A DNA stretch of 64,000 bases from Hoplostethus atlanticus (Eukaryota; Chordata; Actinopteri; Trachichthyiformes; Trachichthyidae). The stretch's first letter is position 1; each line of letters begins with the position of its first letter. Below the pieces are notes generated by a model that was not told the origin of the DNA, did not search any database, and saw only the letters and a program-made list of their open reading frames with translations. Both the position numbers and the translations under genes were made by a program. Shown piece after piece: positions 21,093 through 32,253 of the stretch. The stretch spans positions 1,178,001 to 1,242,000 of the forward strand of contig JAXDDX010000062.1 of the NCBI GenBank assembly GCA_034670405.1, in the 5' to 3' direction.

Positions 21093-21850
21093 TGTCGTGG
21101 AAATTTGTCAAACAAGTCAATTGCCACTGAAATTGTTTAAGCAGAGTGATCATTTAATTATGTTGCAGCATGGAGAGAAATCAGCGTACAGCTCCACCAG
21201 CATTCAAGCATTTCTCTGCCCCTCTAAGAGTGAGCAGGATCTTTACATGAACTTTACATGAATCAAATACAGCATGGCATACATGTACTGCAACTACTAC
21301 TACTTCATGTCATACAGTATATTAAAGTTTTCTTCCACATTCCCCCCCCTTTTGTCCTTTCTAGGACAACATCAACGTACTGTAAAACTTTTTTCACAGG
21401 AGTTGAAAACCTTCAGTAGCTGGGAAAATGATCACTCAATGTCACACAGTTGCTTAAATGTTACAATCTCATCAGCTTCAGGATAACAGTCATCTGGCTG
21501 ATCCAATACTACCATCATAGTGACACGAGTGGCCCACCTTGCACAAACTGACTTACCACATGATAGTATTGTCATAATCACAAGAATGAACATCATCCCA
21601 TATGGCCAGCCACTCAACTATGGTCATTAACCCTTTCCCTATCAGATCTGATATCCAACCAACTGGTGAATGGTGAATGCTAAAGCAACTCTGTTTTATA
21701 GTGCTAATTCTTAATTCTTCTGTAAGCATGTGACCTAAAATTGCTTTTGAATTAGCCAAACCTGACACAGCTATGGACAAATCTCTGATCTGGTCTTGGT
21801 TGCTTGCAACACCATATGGTGGGATCAACACTCCTAACATCCTAGTGAAC
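21093..21850 (-). mobile_element. Endogenous retrovirus remnant: LTR, polypurine tract and env tail
   Basis: An LTR-like segment of 247 bp at 21093-21339 begins TGTCGTGG and ends TTCCACA on plus (TG...CA). Directly beside it, at about 21340-21356, the minus strand has a purine run with eight consecutive G, as expected for a polypurine tract just before a 3' LTR. Minus-strand open frames at 21840-21553 and 21617-21432 overlap out of register. Together they show an envelope transmembrane-subunit layout: a helical segment, then a hydrophobic membrane span, then a short charged tail. The register change and absence of gag, pol and a second LTR mark it as a dead fragment. The retroviral family was not assigned. 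Confidence 0.5.
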
Positions 21851-23658
21851 AGAGTTTATTTATGGGTATGAAAAGGATCACTATCTCTCTTATGACAAAC
21901 TCTTTATTTAGGTGGGGGGACTGGCATCTCAGACACTGCTCTCATAGCAGGCACTAAGTATCTTAAAGAACATCTACCTTTCCAGCCAATAGGGAGGGCG
22001 GTGTAAGCATTTAGACCACACCCCCAATATAAGCTCTATAACCTATAAATGTCTTGTTGGTGAAACATATGGCTAACGAGATACTCATATTCCACACAAT
22101 GAATTGTACAGCCCTTTAGAAAATCCAATTCTTCAAAGTTGTCCATCGTCCATGTTTTAAGTACTACTGTGGTATAATGGCTATTTGGGCATACTTATTG
22201 TACATACCTGCTAGCCAAAGATTGTCTAGAGGGCGCTCTGAGATTAAGGACATTTGCCTATGGCGTGTCTAGAAGACGCCTTCATGCAAGGCCTTGTACA
22301 CAAGCTGCATATGTTCTATACACTTTGAAATATGTATGGTATTTACTGTCATTCTTACAGTTACGATACAACCACTTCTATAGCTAGCTTGTGTTTTAGT
22401 CACTACCTCTATAGCTACGTTGTTGTCCATTTAGGACTGCCAATTTCCCACTTCCTGTAGGTCAGACTATGGTTTGAACAACTCCGCTGTGTTCAGAGTA
22501 GCACAATTGATTACCAGGCCAGTCCTCACCTCCACTGTCCTGTGTTAAACTCAACACCCTTAAAACAAATATTTATTTTTAAAACAGCTTTGGGACAACA
22601 CGTTTCTTTTCAACCCAATATATCTTAACATGTCAACTGGAACTAAGAACAGCCATGATTTCAGCTTTACCATCATTACATTTTTAGTTCATCCAATTGG
22701 TTTTGCAAACCTTTCATAAAACCAAGGATTGTAGACCTTGCTAAATCGAGGGGAGCATGTAACCCTTCAAATTTAATTGAAACATGAAAAACAAGAATTG
22801 GAGTCACAAGGTTTTCATTCCAAAGCAACAACATGCTGTGGAAAAGTAATACAAATGTGCAAAAACACACATCCTAGTCAAGAGCGAAGACTGTCGTTGG
22901 CACCTCTCTGTGGCAGGTGGACGTGGCAGCTTAACCCAGGAGTCACCAGAAGTGCAGTTATTAGTATAGAGGGAGTAGAGGACTGGGGAGAGCACAGTAG
23001 TAGTTAAAATATTAAGCTTTAACATAATTGAATATTAGATTCCTCCTTTTCTGCAGTGTTCCAATGTTTATTAGCCACATGCAAAGTGCCAAAGCCCTAG
23101 ACTGTACTGCAGTAGCAGGGAAATCAAAATATTGTAATGTAATATTGTGTTTGGGCAGACAGGCAATACTCATGTGATTTAAAAAAACACAACCCAAAAC
23201 AAACAGTCAAGCATTGAAAATGTATCAAACGTCTTTATTTCCACATAGGTTTGAATAAGTATTATGCATATTTTAATGTGATGTCCTGCTTCAACAGTCT
23301 CATTGTTTCAGTTTATTTGAAAGTGAATTTCTCTGCAGTCATTTTCCCCAACAGTGTCATCTGAGAATCTACACACTGAGCATCCAGTTTTAATTTGGAT
23401 TCTACATACATTTGACACTAAAGTGGTGATTTAATTGTATTCAATGTAAAATTCCAGATTCATGTTTCCCCAGTGTAGTGTGCATGTAAATTAATAAATT
23501 ATCAAGTGCTTTGCAAATTATGGTAGTTTGTAGGGAATTTAACATTGGACAACAACTCTAAAGTCCATAACTTTAGAAAGACATTGTGATCTCTACATGA
23601 ACTAGTGTACTGATCCCCAATTTACTAAACTAGGTTTCCACACAGCAGACTAAAAAGC
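21851..23658. other. Intergenic, downstream of malat1
   Basis: About 1.8 kb without recognisable genes. It may include more of the retroviral insertion: a CCAAT-like and TATA-like composite occurs at about 21983-22035 on plus. It also includes whatever lies between the mature malat1 3' end and the transcription termination site. A minus-strand AATAAA (TTTATT on plus) lies at about 23234-23239, in the 3' region of the primary malat1 transcript. Confidence 0.35.
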
Positions 23659-23716
23659 AAGACACCGCAGGGAATTGAACCCTGTCCTGACAGTCAGGAG
23701 TGCCACCACCGGAGTC
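23659..23716 (-). ncRNA. mascRNA, tRNA-like small RNA from the malat1 3' end
   Basis: On the minus strand this 58-nt segment begins GACTCCGGTGGTGGCACTCC and ends CTGCGGTGTCTT. It is collinear with mammalian mascRNA and shares most positions, including the T-arm with GGTTCAA flanked by CCC. The acceptor stem pairs GACTCCG with CGGTGTC with one T-T mismatch. In mammals RNase P cuts at the 5' end of this tRNA-like fold, which creates the mature 3' end of MALAT1. RNase Z then trims the small RNA, CCA is added and it is exported to the cytoplasm. The fold, the family and the directly preceding A-rich tract (23717-23730) make the assignment strong. It is not a normal tRNA: the D-arm is reduced and there is no anticodon function. 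Confidence 0.93.
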
Positions 23717-23809
23717 TTTTGCTTTTTTTTGTTGCTGTAAGAAAGGGCAAAAAGCAAAACCTGGAGGAACACGACCCGGGAGTCTGTTCCTCCAGGAAAA
23801 GAAAACCCC
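23717..23809 (-). ncRNA. malat1 3' triple-helix stability element (ENE plus A-rich tract)
   Basis: Read on the minus strand: U-rich motif 1 (GGGGTTTTCTTTTCC, 23809-23795), stem arm 1 (23796-23785), a 13-nt loop region, stem arm 2 (23771-23760), U-rich motif 2 (GGTTTTGCTTTTTG, 23761-23748), a linker, and an A-rich tract ending AAAAAAAAGCAAAA at 23730-23717, immediately before mascRNA. The two stem arms are a perfect 12-bp inverted repeat. This is the known MALAT1/MENbeta bipartite triple-helix layout, in which the A-rich 3' end folds back as U-A-U triples interrupted by a C-G pair. It protects the non-polyadenylated 3' end in the nucleus. The stem sequence differs from the mammalian stem I recall, while pairing and U/A motifs are kept. 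Confidence 0.93.
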
Positions 23810-26800
23810 TGGCTGTGCTACTACTCTGTCACCACCTGAGGTTTCACTTGGTCACGAGGCTGAAACTAGAAGAAAAAGAAAGCTGGTTTCCCCAATCCCC
23901 GGCAATCCCCAGAACGACACTGCATTGATGCACAACTCATGATTCCAGTACATCCAGTTTCCATTGTTACAAAGCCATGATACCAGTATTTCTCAAGGCA
24001 AAAATGAAGGAGGTTTTCCCCAAATATGTGACTTATCATTGACACTCATCCGGACTCAGGTCAAACGAACTGGCAGTCGTGCCTTGCTTGCGTGTAAGGC
24101 TGTAATGGAAAGAAAAGAGGGACAGTTTATGCCACCCCCACCCCCACCCCCCCTCCCACGCAACCCTGAGTCATACCCAGTGCTCATCCAATACGACAGG
24201 TTGTGTCAATATAGTTGTCGTTTACCGAGACTGACGAAGCAGTCGTAGCAGCATAAACCACGGCAGGCTACTCTTCCTCAATGACGCTTGACTCCCAGGG
24301 GCATTTAAGGATTTTACACTAGCGGTTGGTCGAACGACGTCACGAACCATCCCATGATGCGGTTAAGTCACCTGGCTCAGTAGTGAGTTAAGCTGTATGT
24401 GGAGGAATCTGAAAGGAAGAGAGAAAGTGTTGCCCCTCCCCAAAACCCCGGCCAAATCTACTGCAATGTTTGACAGCGACTTAATGAACAATATGTTGTG
24501 TAGTATGTAATCAAAATGTTATGCAGAGCTGATGTGCATGCAACATGTTGAGTTACACATTAAAGCCATGGTGTGTTAAAAGAAAAATCAAGGGAACCAA
24601 AATTACTTAACTTAGCACCCATGAGACTGAAGTGATGCTGAATTAGCAAGACAAATTTGCAGCTCTTGTTCCTTATGTGACTGGATTCTCAGTGTGCCAC
24701 CACAAGCTTAGGTCATCCCAGATGCCAATTCAAGACAATTTTTAAGTTGTGCAATTTGACCTGAGAAACCAAAAAGGGAAAGAGGCACACACACAGCACA
24801 CAGAGGGGGGGCCGACTTCTGCGAAGGGTGTCGGGGTTCAGGTTTAAGCTCAAGCGCACAGAGGGTTGGCACGTCATTCAGGGGCCACACATTCGCTGAC
24901 AGCGTCCACAGATGGCTTTGCATTCGCAGGCAGGCGAGATCGGAGTGGACAGACGAGAATGATCTGAAACAAAGAGTGACCTACACAACACACACACCCA
25001 CCACAGTACTCAAAGACTTTGAGTTCTACTTATGGTTTAAGATGCAAAGCAATTTGACCCTACGGCCAAAGAGGAATAAGCCAGTAAAGCATTGTTTGAT
25101 GTTACTGATGATTTGAGGTTAACATAAAGCCAGTTCAAGATGTCCATTGTGTCAAACTACAACATTGCAGCAGTCAAGTTTGATTTGACTACAATTTAAG
25201 TTAAGCCAACACCTTACTACATGCTCCAGGTTAGAAGAATTCACTCGTGCTTGAACCAGTCTCGCACACTGATTTCTGTAAAGAGAAGAGTGCAGGAATA
25301 CACCCAAACCAAACGCACAACAGAAACTAAAGCAACACATTTGCGCTGTATTACAATCCAAATAAAAGCGGTACAATGCACAGCTTTCCTCAGCTACTTC
25401 AATTTGGGAAACTATCGCACAGTTGCGCGACTGCAAATCATTTAAGGTAATGAGACTCTAGTGACTAACCTGCCACTTGCACAGTTGCGCAAGGGCTAGT
25501 AGCTGAGTGTTAAGGCAAGTCTATATACATGAAAGGACCTGTCTCGAGTTTGTTCAAACTGCCTCTTGGGCTGAATTCAAAGGGCGGGATGATTCCTGTG
25601 GTCTCATAGGTAGATTGCATTCTTCCTTTGGACTCGTAATTCTGTAAGATCAAAAAGGCAGAGAAATAACACCCCTATGCCCACCCTCACAGTATCATAG
25701 AACTGACTGTTGTTATCCTTACCCAAACACAGAATGCTTTACTGCAGATAACGTCAGAATCAATGAGGTTCAATCAAATCTTCCCGTTATCACAAGACTT
25801 TCTTATAAGAAAGCAGTGCAATTTCTACATCCAAGTATTGCAAGTGCATTGCAAGTTGCTTTCATGTCAAGACCAATCAGGGCAGTTGAGCCCATTCAAA
25901 AGGTAAGTGTCCTCTCTTGGATAGATTTTCTGCTTTTGGACATCAATATTTGATGGATTCAACTTATCTGCCTTCACTTTCCACTTTGAAAAAGCTGTCA
26001 TCAAGCCCAGGTCACACCCGTGCTCTACAAAGCTCCAAGCTTTAGTCATACCTGAAAAAGCACAAGAAAAGCTCCCCACACAAGCCCCCAATACCCAAAA
26101 AAAGAACAAATGCATACCAAAACTGTATTCAATCACAACAAGCTATGCATTTATTATGCAATAATTAAATCCTTTACAGATAGTTCACTCATTGTATTAT
26201 CAATACAAGGCATTGTAACTAATTGCAAAGGAAGTGCAATGGGGGCATTTTGCCAAATAATGAATGTTAAAGAGAAACGTGAACACATTTAGTGACCTTA
26301 CGTGATGTTTGATGCGCAAGTAAACCTTTACATACAATGAGTTAGGAGAGTTCCTGATGGTCTTGAGTATTGGAAAGCGCACAGGACACAGCACACTGAA
26401 AAATGCAGAGGGGAAAAGAAGCCTCCCTCCCACACAGAGACACCCACCCAAACATAATGAAGCAGTACAGAACTACAAGTGTATTACTGCCAAAACAGAA
26501 ATTAACTATATGCACCCATGAATACAATTGAGGCAAAATTTACAACTACTTTCCCAAAGAAACATTCAAATACCAGAAGCCTGAGTGTGAAGGACTCCCT
26601 CCTTATGGCCAGTAGCGGTGGACTTCGAAGTAGACTTATTTTTGAGGGGCAGGCCATATAACAATCTGCAAGAGTCACAAATAAGCAGCCCCATACCCAA
26701 AACCCCACAATGCAACTTGAAACTTGGACAGAAGAACAATGCCATCTAGTAAAGTGACTTGTTACCACACTCCCTGGGAAAACACCAAGCTTCTTGCTAC

Positions 26801-27910
26801 ACCAGGAGGCCTAGTTTGAGTTTCATGACGCTACGAGGCAAAATGTCCAGTGTCGAATCTGGTGGGGGGTTCACCTGGTCGTTTCCTAGTCACACCATTT
26901 GGTTCTTTTCGCGTTGCGTAACACGAAGCTGTGAAGTCTAGGAAGAGATGGATTAACGCCCCACAGCCCACCCGCCCCATTAGCCCGAAGATCCCGTTTA
27001 CAACACGTGTGCAAAATTCACTGTAGACAATGAAAAGCTGATAGAATGTACCACAAATGAGCAGCACCAAATACCTTCCTACATCTGTTAAAAGGCAGTG
27101 GATTCACATGATCCCCGATCCTTAGTGCTATAGTGAACATGATGGGCGCAACTTGTACAGATTATGGGCCGCTACAGAGGGATGCTTTCGATGGTCCGCT
27201 TTTGGGACATTCCTGTGAAAAGAAAAACTCGAAACACGTTTTAAGTTCCCACCCACCCACCCTTTTCAACCCCAAAGAAACGTACTGGCCAAGAATGACT
27301 ACAAGTTCAGGTACAAAATTTGTTTTGCATGTTCATATACATGAACCATTTACAATATGCTGTAATCAATATGACTCAATGTACCGGATAGTTACACCCA
27401 CATGTACATTTCATGCATTTAACTCACTGCTCACTGTAAGTGGTGATGTAGCTGCTCTGTACCAAAGAGGCGCTGCTGCAGCACTGAAGAGTTGCCGTAT
27501 ACACACATCAAGCGGGCGCACAGGAGATCATCCACTCTCACACTCCAATGCAGACAACTCCTCTGGGGCAGACCTATTGAACAACAAAGGACTCCCTCTC
27601 CTTCCAGCTGGGGGAACTACATCTGACCGCAGGGGGGGTTGAGAAGTCCATAAGACCGTAGAGAAGTCTCTCTCGCCAGCACACTACCAAGGCATTCATC
27701 ACAGCAGACACCACCACACATGTCAGCGCACAACAGGAGGGGTGACCGGGGGACAAAACGCTATACACGCCTTGCCTGAAAAGAGGAAAAGAGAGCTGTG
27801 CGAGTAATGGTGTTCTACAAGACTTAGTACTGGAAAGTTGGATAATACTGAATACCTGATAGTTACATAGATACCTCTACCCAACATACAAACCCAACAC
27901 TGTTTAAACT

Positions 27911-28190
27911 TGTGACGCTAGCAGACACTGGTGCTCCCTGTCCCACCCTCTCTGCAGCTGGTACCCTCCCATCACTGGCTGGCTCGCTCGCTCTGGACAA
28001 CTGCTTCAGTGGTGGCCATTCTGCGCTGCTACCCTGCTGCCCTGTGGCTCTGGCTCCCTCTGGTGTACACCCGGCTGCTGCCTCTGCTGCTTCCTGCTCC
28101 TTTGATCCCCTCTGGTCCTGCCTGGCTCCACTCTGGTCCTCCCCGTTTCCTACGGTCTCGCTCCCCGCTGGTCCTGTGATCTTCCCCTAA
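27911..28190 (-). other. Purine-rich block inside malat1 with repeated GGACCAG
   Basis: In the malat1 sense this 280-nt region is dominated by G and A. GGACCAG occurs three times within 63 nt (plus CTGGTCC at 28112, 28133 and 28168), with intervening GGAGC/GGGGA words. Purine-rich GGA/GAAG sites are typical SR-protein binding sequence, and SR proteins are known MALAT1 partners. The functional reading is inference. Confidence 0.5.
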
Positions 28191-29049
28191 TAACTAAGTC
28201 CATTTCTCCTCACGATAATAACTCAGTCCTTTTCTCTTCGGGCAAAAAAATAAAAATAAAAGAAAAAGAAAAATTCTTCCTTCTTCACTAAAGCAAACGT
28301 TTAAAAAAAAAAAGCTGATAATTCAAAAGTCCTTGTGGAACAAACTGAGCCTGTGATTCCTTGAGCTACCACTAGGGCTCTGGTAACATACATGTGATTT
28401 CTTCAATCTGTGTCTAGATCTTTTTTAAGGCACTAGAGTACAACCCTTGGGGCTACACACCCAAAAACCGAATTTCTTATTACCGGATAGGCCTTAAACC
28501 TCTTTTTTTAAAAAGGAAAAAAAGCATTGCGTCTTGACTGCTTATAGCTATCACACCACCTAGATTGTTACTTATGAACGCTCGACTTGTCTGCTTCCAT
28601 TTTGATTTCTATTGAAAAACTTGAGCTAATGACCTCTATCACTGCTAGCTCATTTTAGTACCTCACTCTGATTGGTAGGTATTGGATCTTTGCCAGGTTT
28701 CTATCCTGGGTTGACTGCTTCTTCCATTCTTGCTATTCATAGCTGCCTCTTCCATAGCTTGACTAAGTTGCCTTTTGTGTTTTGGGATCTTAACGTCTAG
28801 CCCTTTGTTTCAAGTCTGTTCTGAAGGCTATTTTTTTGTAAATTAGTTTCTATTCTTGACGGATCAAACCAGAATCACTTCACTGCGCTCGATTGTAAAT
28901 AGCTTCACCTTGATGCGTTGGTAAATTTGTCCCTACTGCCGATAAACTAATAGCTGCTTGCCATCTTGTTGAGACCCGAATAACAATTTCCACTAGTAAA
29001 TACTTGGCGACTGCTGGACATGGACTGTCTTCAATTGCTAACTGAACAA

Positions 29050-30290
29050 CTGGTAAGACCCTGACCGCTCCCTTTCGATCTCTCGACGCCATCTTGACCC
29101 GACTGTTGCTAGCATGACGCTATTCACTCATCTTGGCGACCTGGTCGAGAAAAGCTCAATACTCGACGGTTCCAACAGAACCAAATGATGGCCTGTCTTG
29201 CGCTATCTCGTGATAACTTAACTTCGTATCCAAGTAAGGTAATACCAAATATTTGTAGGCTGTTACGTAACGGCCGCTGGCTTGGACCAACTCCCCTTAC
29301 TAAGATTGAAATCCATAAATTGGACTTGATTATCAAGCTAGCTGTGCCTAGAACATAACTGTATAACAGGCTAGATAAACTGTTGCCAGATCGATGAAAA
29401 TGGCGAACAACGGTAACGTTAGTCTGACGTTGCCTGGCCTAACTGAAGCCGAATTGCCTCTCGACACTTTATCATCAATTAAATATTTATCATACAAGAT
29501 AACTCTCAAATGCTGCTGTTAACTGAAATAGACACTTCAAAATACTAAATAGGCTTGCCGATGTTTTAAGCTGTGTTCTTTCAAATCAGCGAGTGGGCCC
29601 AGGTGGCCTTGCGCCCCTTCACTCTTCCTCAGCTACTAACACACACGACAACTTTTCCTACTCAAATGAAGTAAAACACGAATATAAATCTATTCTTGTA
29701 TCTCTCGAATCCCTAAGTGTTGAAAATAAAAGAAAAAAACAAGCTCGATATAACCTGCACCGCCTCACAGCACACCGAATTCGCATCAATGCAGTGAGTT
29801 GAAATGGCGTCACAAGCTAGTTTTATACCATAGGGGTGAATCGGCAACGTCACACTGGGGATTCATCCGACAAGAAATTAGACCCACTTTGGCACTAAAA
29901 AAGACTGTGATTCACGTTAATTTCGGCCACTAAGTCGAATTAGTGTCACCAAGTATTCCAATGCGAGGATATAAACTCAAAATGTAGGAACTTGTAGTTC
30001 CAGGATATGTCACATCTGGCAAGATATGTCCTCTTGTCTTTGTATTTGAAGTATCTAAATGAGACAACAAATAAGCCGAATGGATGTGTTAAAGGTGGCG
30101 GTTAAATTTACAAGTATATGACAATAAATGGGTCGCTAAACTGAATGTATAATACAGTCAAATTTCATCCATTTGTTCAAACTATCATTACTGAAAGTCG
30201 AAAAAGCTGACGTCATAACAACGGTTGCTCGGATTAATCTTGCACTGCGTGTAACAAGTCTTTACAAACCGGATCAAACCAGAATATGTT
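29050..30290 (-). promoter_or_regulatory. Candidate malat1 promoter zone
   Basis: CpG-containing sequence with YY1-like cores: AAGATGGCG on the minus strand at 29098-29090, AAAATGGCG on plus near 29397, and AATGGCGTC near 29803. A CRE-type TGACGTCA lies at about 30208-30215. Which of these marks the true start of malat1 cannot be decided from the sequence alone. Confidence 0.35.
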
Positions 30291-32253
30291 TGGTTTGCCG
30301 GATCTATTTCCCGCTTACTGCAGTGCTATGCTGTTGATGTGATTGATGTTGAACAATAGAAAATAGCCAACTCATCTACTTCTTTTATTTAGATGTCCTA
30401 TCTTCAATGAGAACTTTATTGTTAGTGAGATTGGTTTATAGTTGTTAGACAAATAACCTACGGGTGCGGTGTCAGTATTTCAAAATTGTCGCAATGTCTT
30501 TTTATAGTCTCACTTTCTGTAAGCCTTTATTTTTTGTCTAGGCTTCATGTCCAACCCACCACGAACCGAAGAGACAGCCATATCTATACTATTATAACTG
30601 TGGCTGAAAAAGAGGGCGTGATCGATCCAGAATTATCCAGAGAGAAATCCAGCACTGGCTGCAACTGAATGGAAAATTACCAGGAGTGATAGAAAGGGAA
30701 TTACTTTGTTGACCAGCAGAGGGAGTAGGAAGAAGAAATCATGTCTAATCATGCCATGAAGTGAACTCTCTCACTCTCCCCCTATTTTTACGAAACTCTT
30801 CCCTCTTGCGACTTCTGAAATGTATTTTATTGTGGCGTGGTTTCATAGCTTATAAACCCACCATTCTCTCTATCTTCATGTCCAAACACATCTCACTCAT
30901 CACTCACTCACTCACTCACACTCTTTCACCCACTCTCTGTAATTTCACTGTTCTGACATCTGTTCAGCACCATTTCTAACAACTCATTTGTTCACTCAGA
31001 GTGAGATGAATGTTAAACAGTTATGTTGTCGTGTGCAGAGAACTGTCTTCTGCTACATTGATCATACTTACAAGTTTGGGCAGCATTCCCTTATGCAACC
31101 ATTCTCATAACAGCTCTATGTCATTGATTAGCAACAACGTGTGGGGAGTTGTCCTCATGATGAGTTTCAGCCCCTTGTGACCTCAACAAATTGATCCTTG
31201 TCATCGTTGTCAGTGGGGGTATATCCAATGCCATTTGTGCAAGAGGTGTGATGTGAGAAGTGCGGCATCTTCTTTCACGTGGTAATAGGCTGATCAAGAG
31301 AGCAGCCTATTACTATTGGGCAGATGTTGGAGTGAAGTACTTCACTGAACCACTGTAAGGGGCGTTACTGCCAATTTGCATTGAGTGACCTTCACTGCTA
31401 TTCTTCAGATGATGGTGTTGAGGAGGAAAGGGGGAAGTGGTAAATGAGAACATACAGTAAATTCAATCACGCAGGCCTCGGTCGGATGGTAGCCGGAAAG
31501 CTCTGAAAATCAATGGGGCAACTATGGGCAGTTCAATAAATGCTTTTGGTTTCTGTATTTTTTTTAACAAAATCATTGAAAACAAAGTTAACAAAATTGC
31601 ATCTTATGACACAAGATTATAGGATGGAGACATGAGATTGCACAGGAAAGAGCCACAAGCATAGGACCACATCTGACTTAAATGCAATCCATACCAGTAA
31701 GTTAAATGAACCATGTTAATGATCCTGTTTCACAGGGCCCTGTTCGATTGTCTCCTGTACAAGGACAATGGTCTCATGCTTTCAGCCAGTTAAATGAGAG
31801 CCCCTTTTACATCAGGCGTGATGTGACAAGTCAGGCCAACATCCAGGCATTCATACATCCCTACTTACTGGCTGTTATTCCATTATTCTGCAGCCGGACG
31901 CTGAGGGAGACAGACTGATTAATACAGCCTGATACACAGACAATCCAGTAATTGGATGCTTTACTCAGATACTTGGACATTCATCTTCTACTCTGAGATC
32001 ACTCATTCAACCAACTTTTTGTGTCTCTGACCTTTTTGATCAAGAGGATTGAAGCCCTTACAGGCTAATTGAGAATATTATTTGATTTCCACATAGTCTC
32101 CCAACATGCAAACCTGATTTTTGTGGTTAGAATGGCTGTCAAAAGCAGCAGACCATTGTCTGATCTAGAGTGATGATCTCTGGGGCTGACATTGACAGAC
32201 AGAGAGGGAGATCCACAGACAGACACCGGGATTGCAGAGGCGAGGAAACAGCC
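30291..32253. other. Intergenic sequence and 5' region of the following gene
   Basis: Between malat1 (minus) and the His-rich coiled-coil gene (plus). No coding potential beyond short chance frames. A short CACT repeat occurs at about 30896-30920. The plus-strand gene's promoter and 5' UTR should lie here, but no defined elements are recognised. Confidence 0.4.

Larger units (their letters stand above)
23717..29450 (-). ncRNA. malat1: malat1 long noncoding RNA (5' end estimated)
   Basis: MALAT1 is an abundant nuclear-speckle lncRNA linked to splicing regulation. The mature 3' end is fixed at 23717 by the triple-helix element and adjacent mascRNA. The 5' end is not fixed: CpG-containing promoter-like sequence lies at about 29.05-29.45 kb and again near 30.2 kb, giving 5.4-6.5 kb. 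The body has no sustained homologous reading frame. The longest open frames are short and without family resemblance, as expected for a lncRNA. It has A/U-rich stretches and a purine-rich block on the transcript strand (27911-28190). The neighbour downstream on the same strand is scyl1, the same order and orientation as in mammals. I see no compelling introns, in line with the mostly unspliced mammalian RNA. Confidence 0.85.

Noticed and set aside
23659-23716. A genuine tRNA gene
   Set aside because: The T-arm is tRNA-like, but the D and anticodon arms are reduced and it sits directly after an A-rich triplex tract, which is diagnostic of mascRNA.
27133-27642. A 169-codon plus-strand open frame
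   Set aside because: It is antisense to malat1, has no family resemblance and no splice or start context; chance open frame in a lncRNA locus.
27912-28190. Overlapping plus-strand frames rich in Ser, Pro, Leu and Ala
   Set aside because: Composition simply reflects the C/T-rich complement of the malat1 purine block; two frames are open for the same reason.
28861-30285. A shared 15-mer (ggatcaaaccagaat) at 28861 and 30271
   Set aside because: A match of this length is expected about once or twice by chance in a 64-kb window and is not extended on either side.
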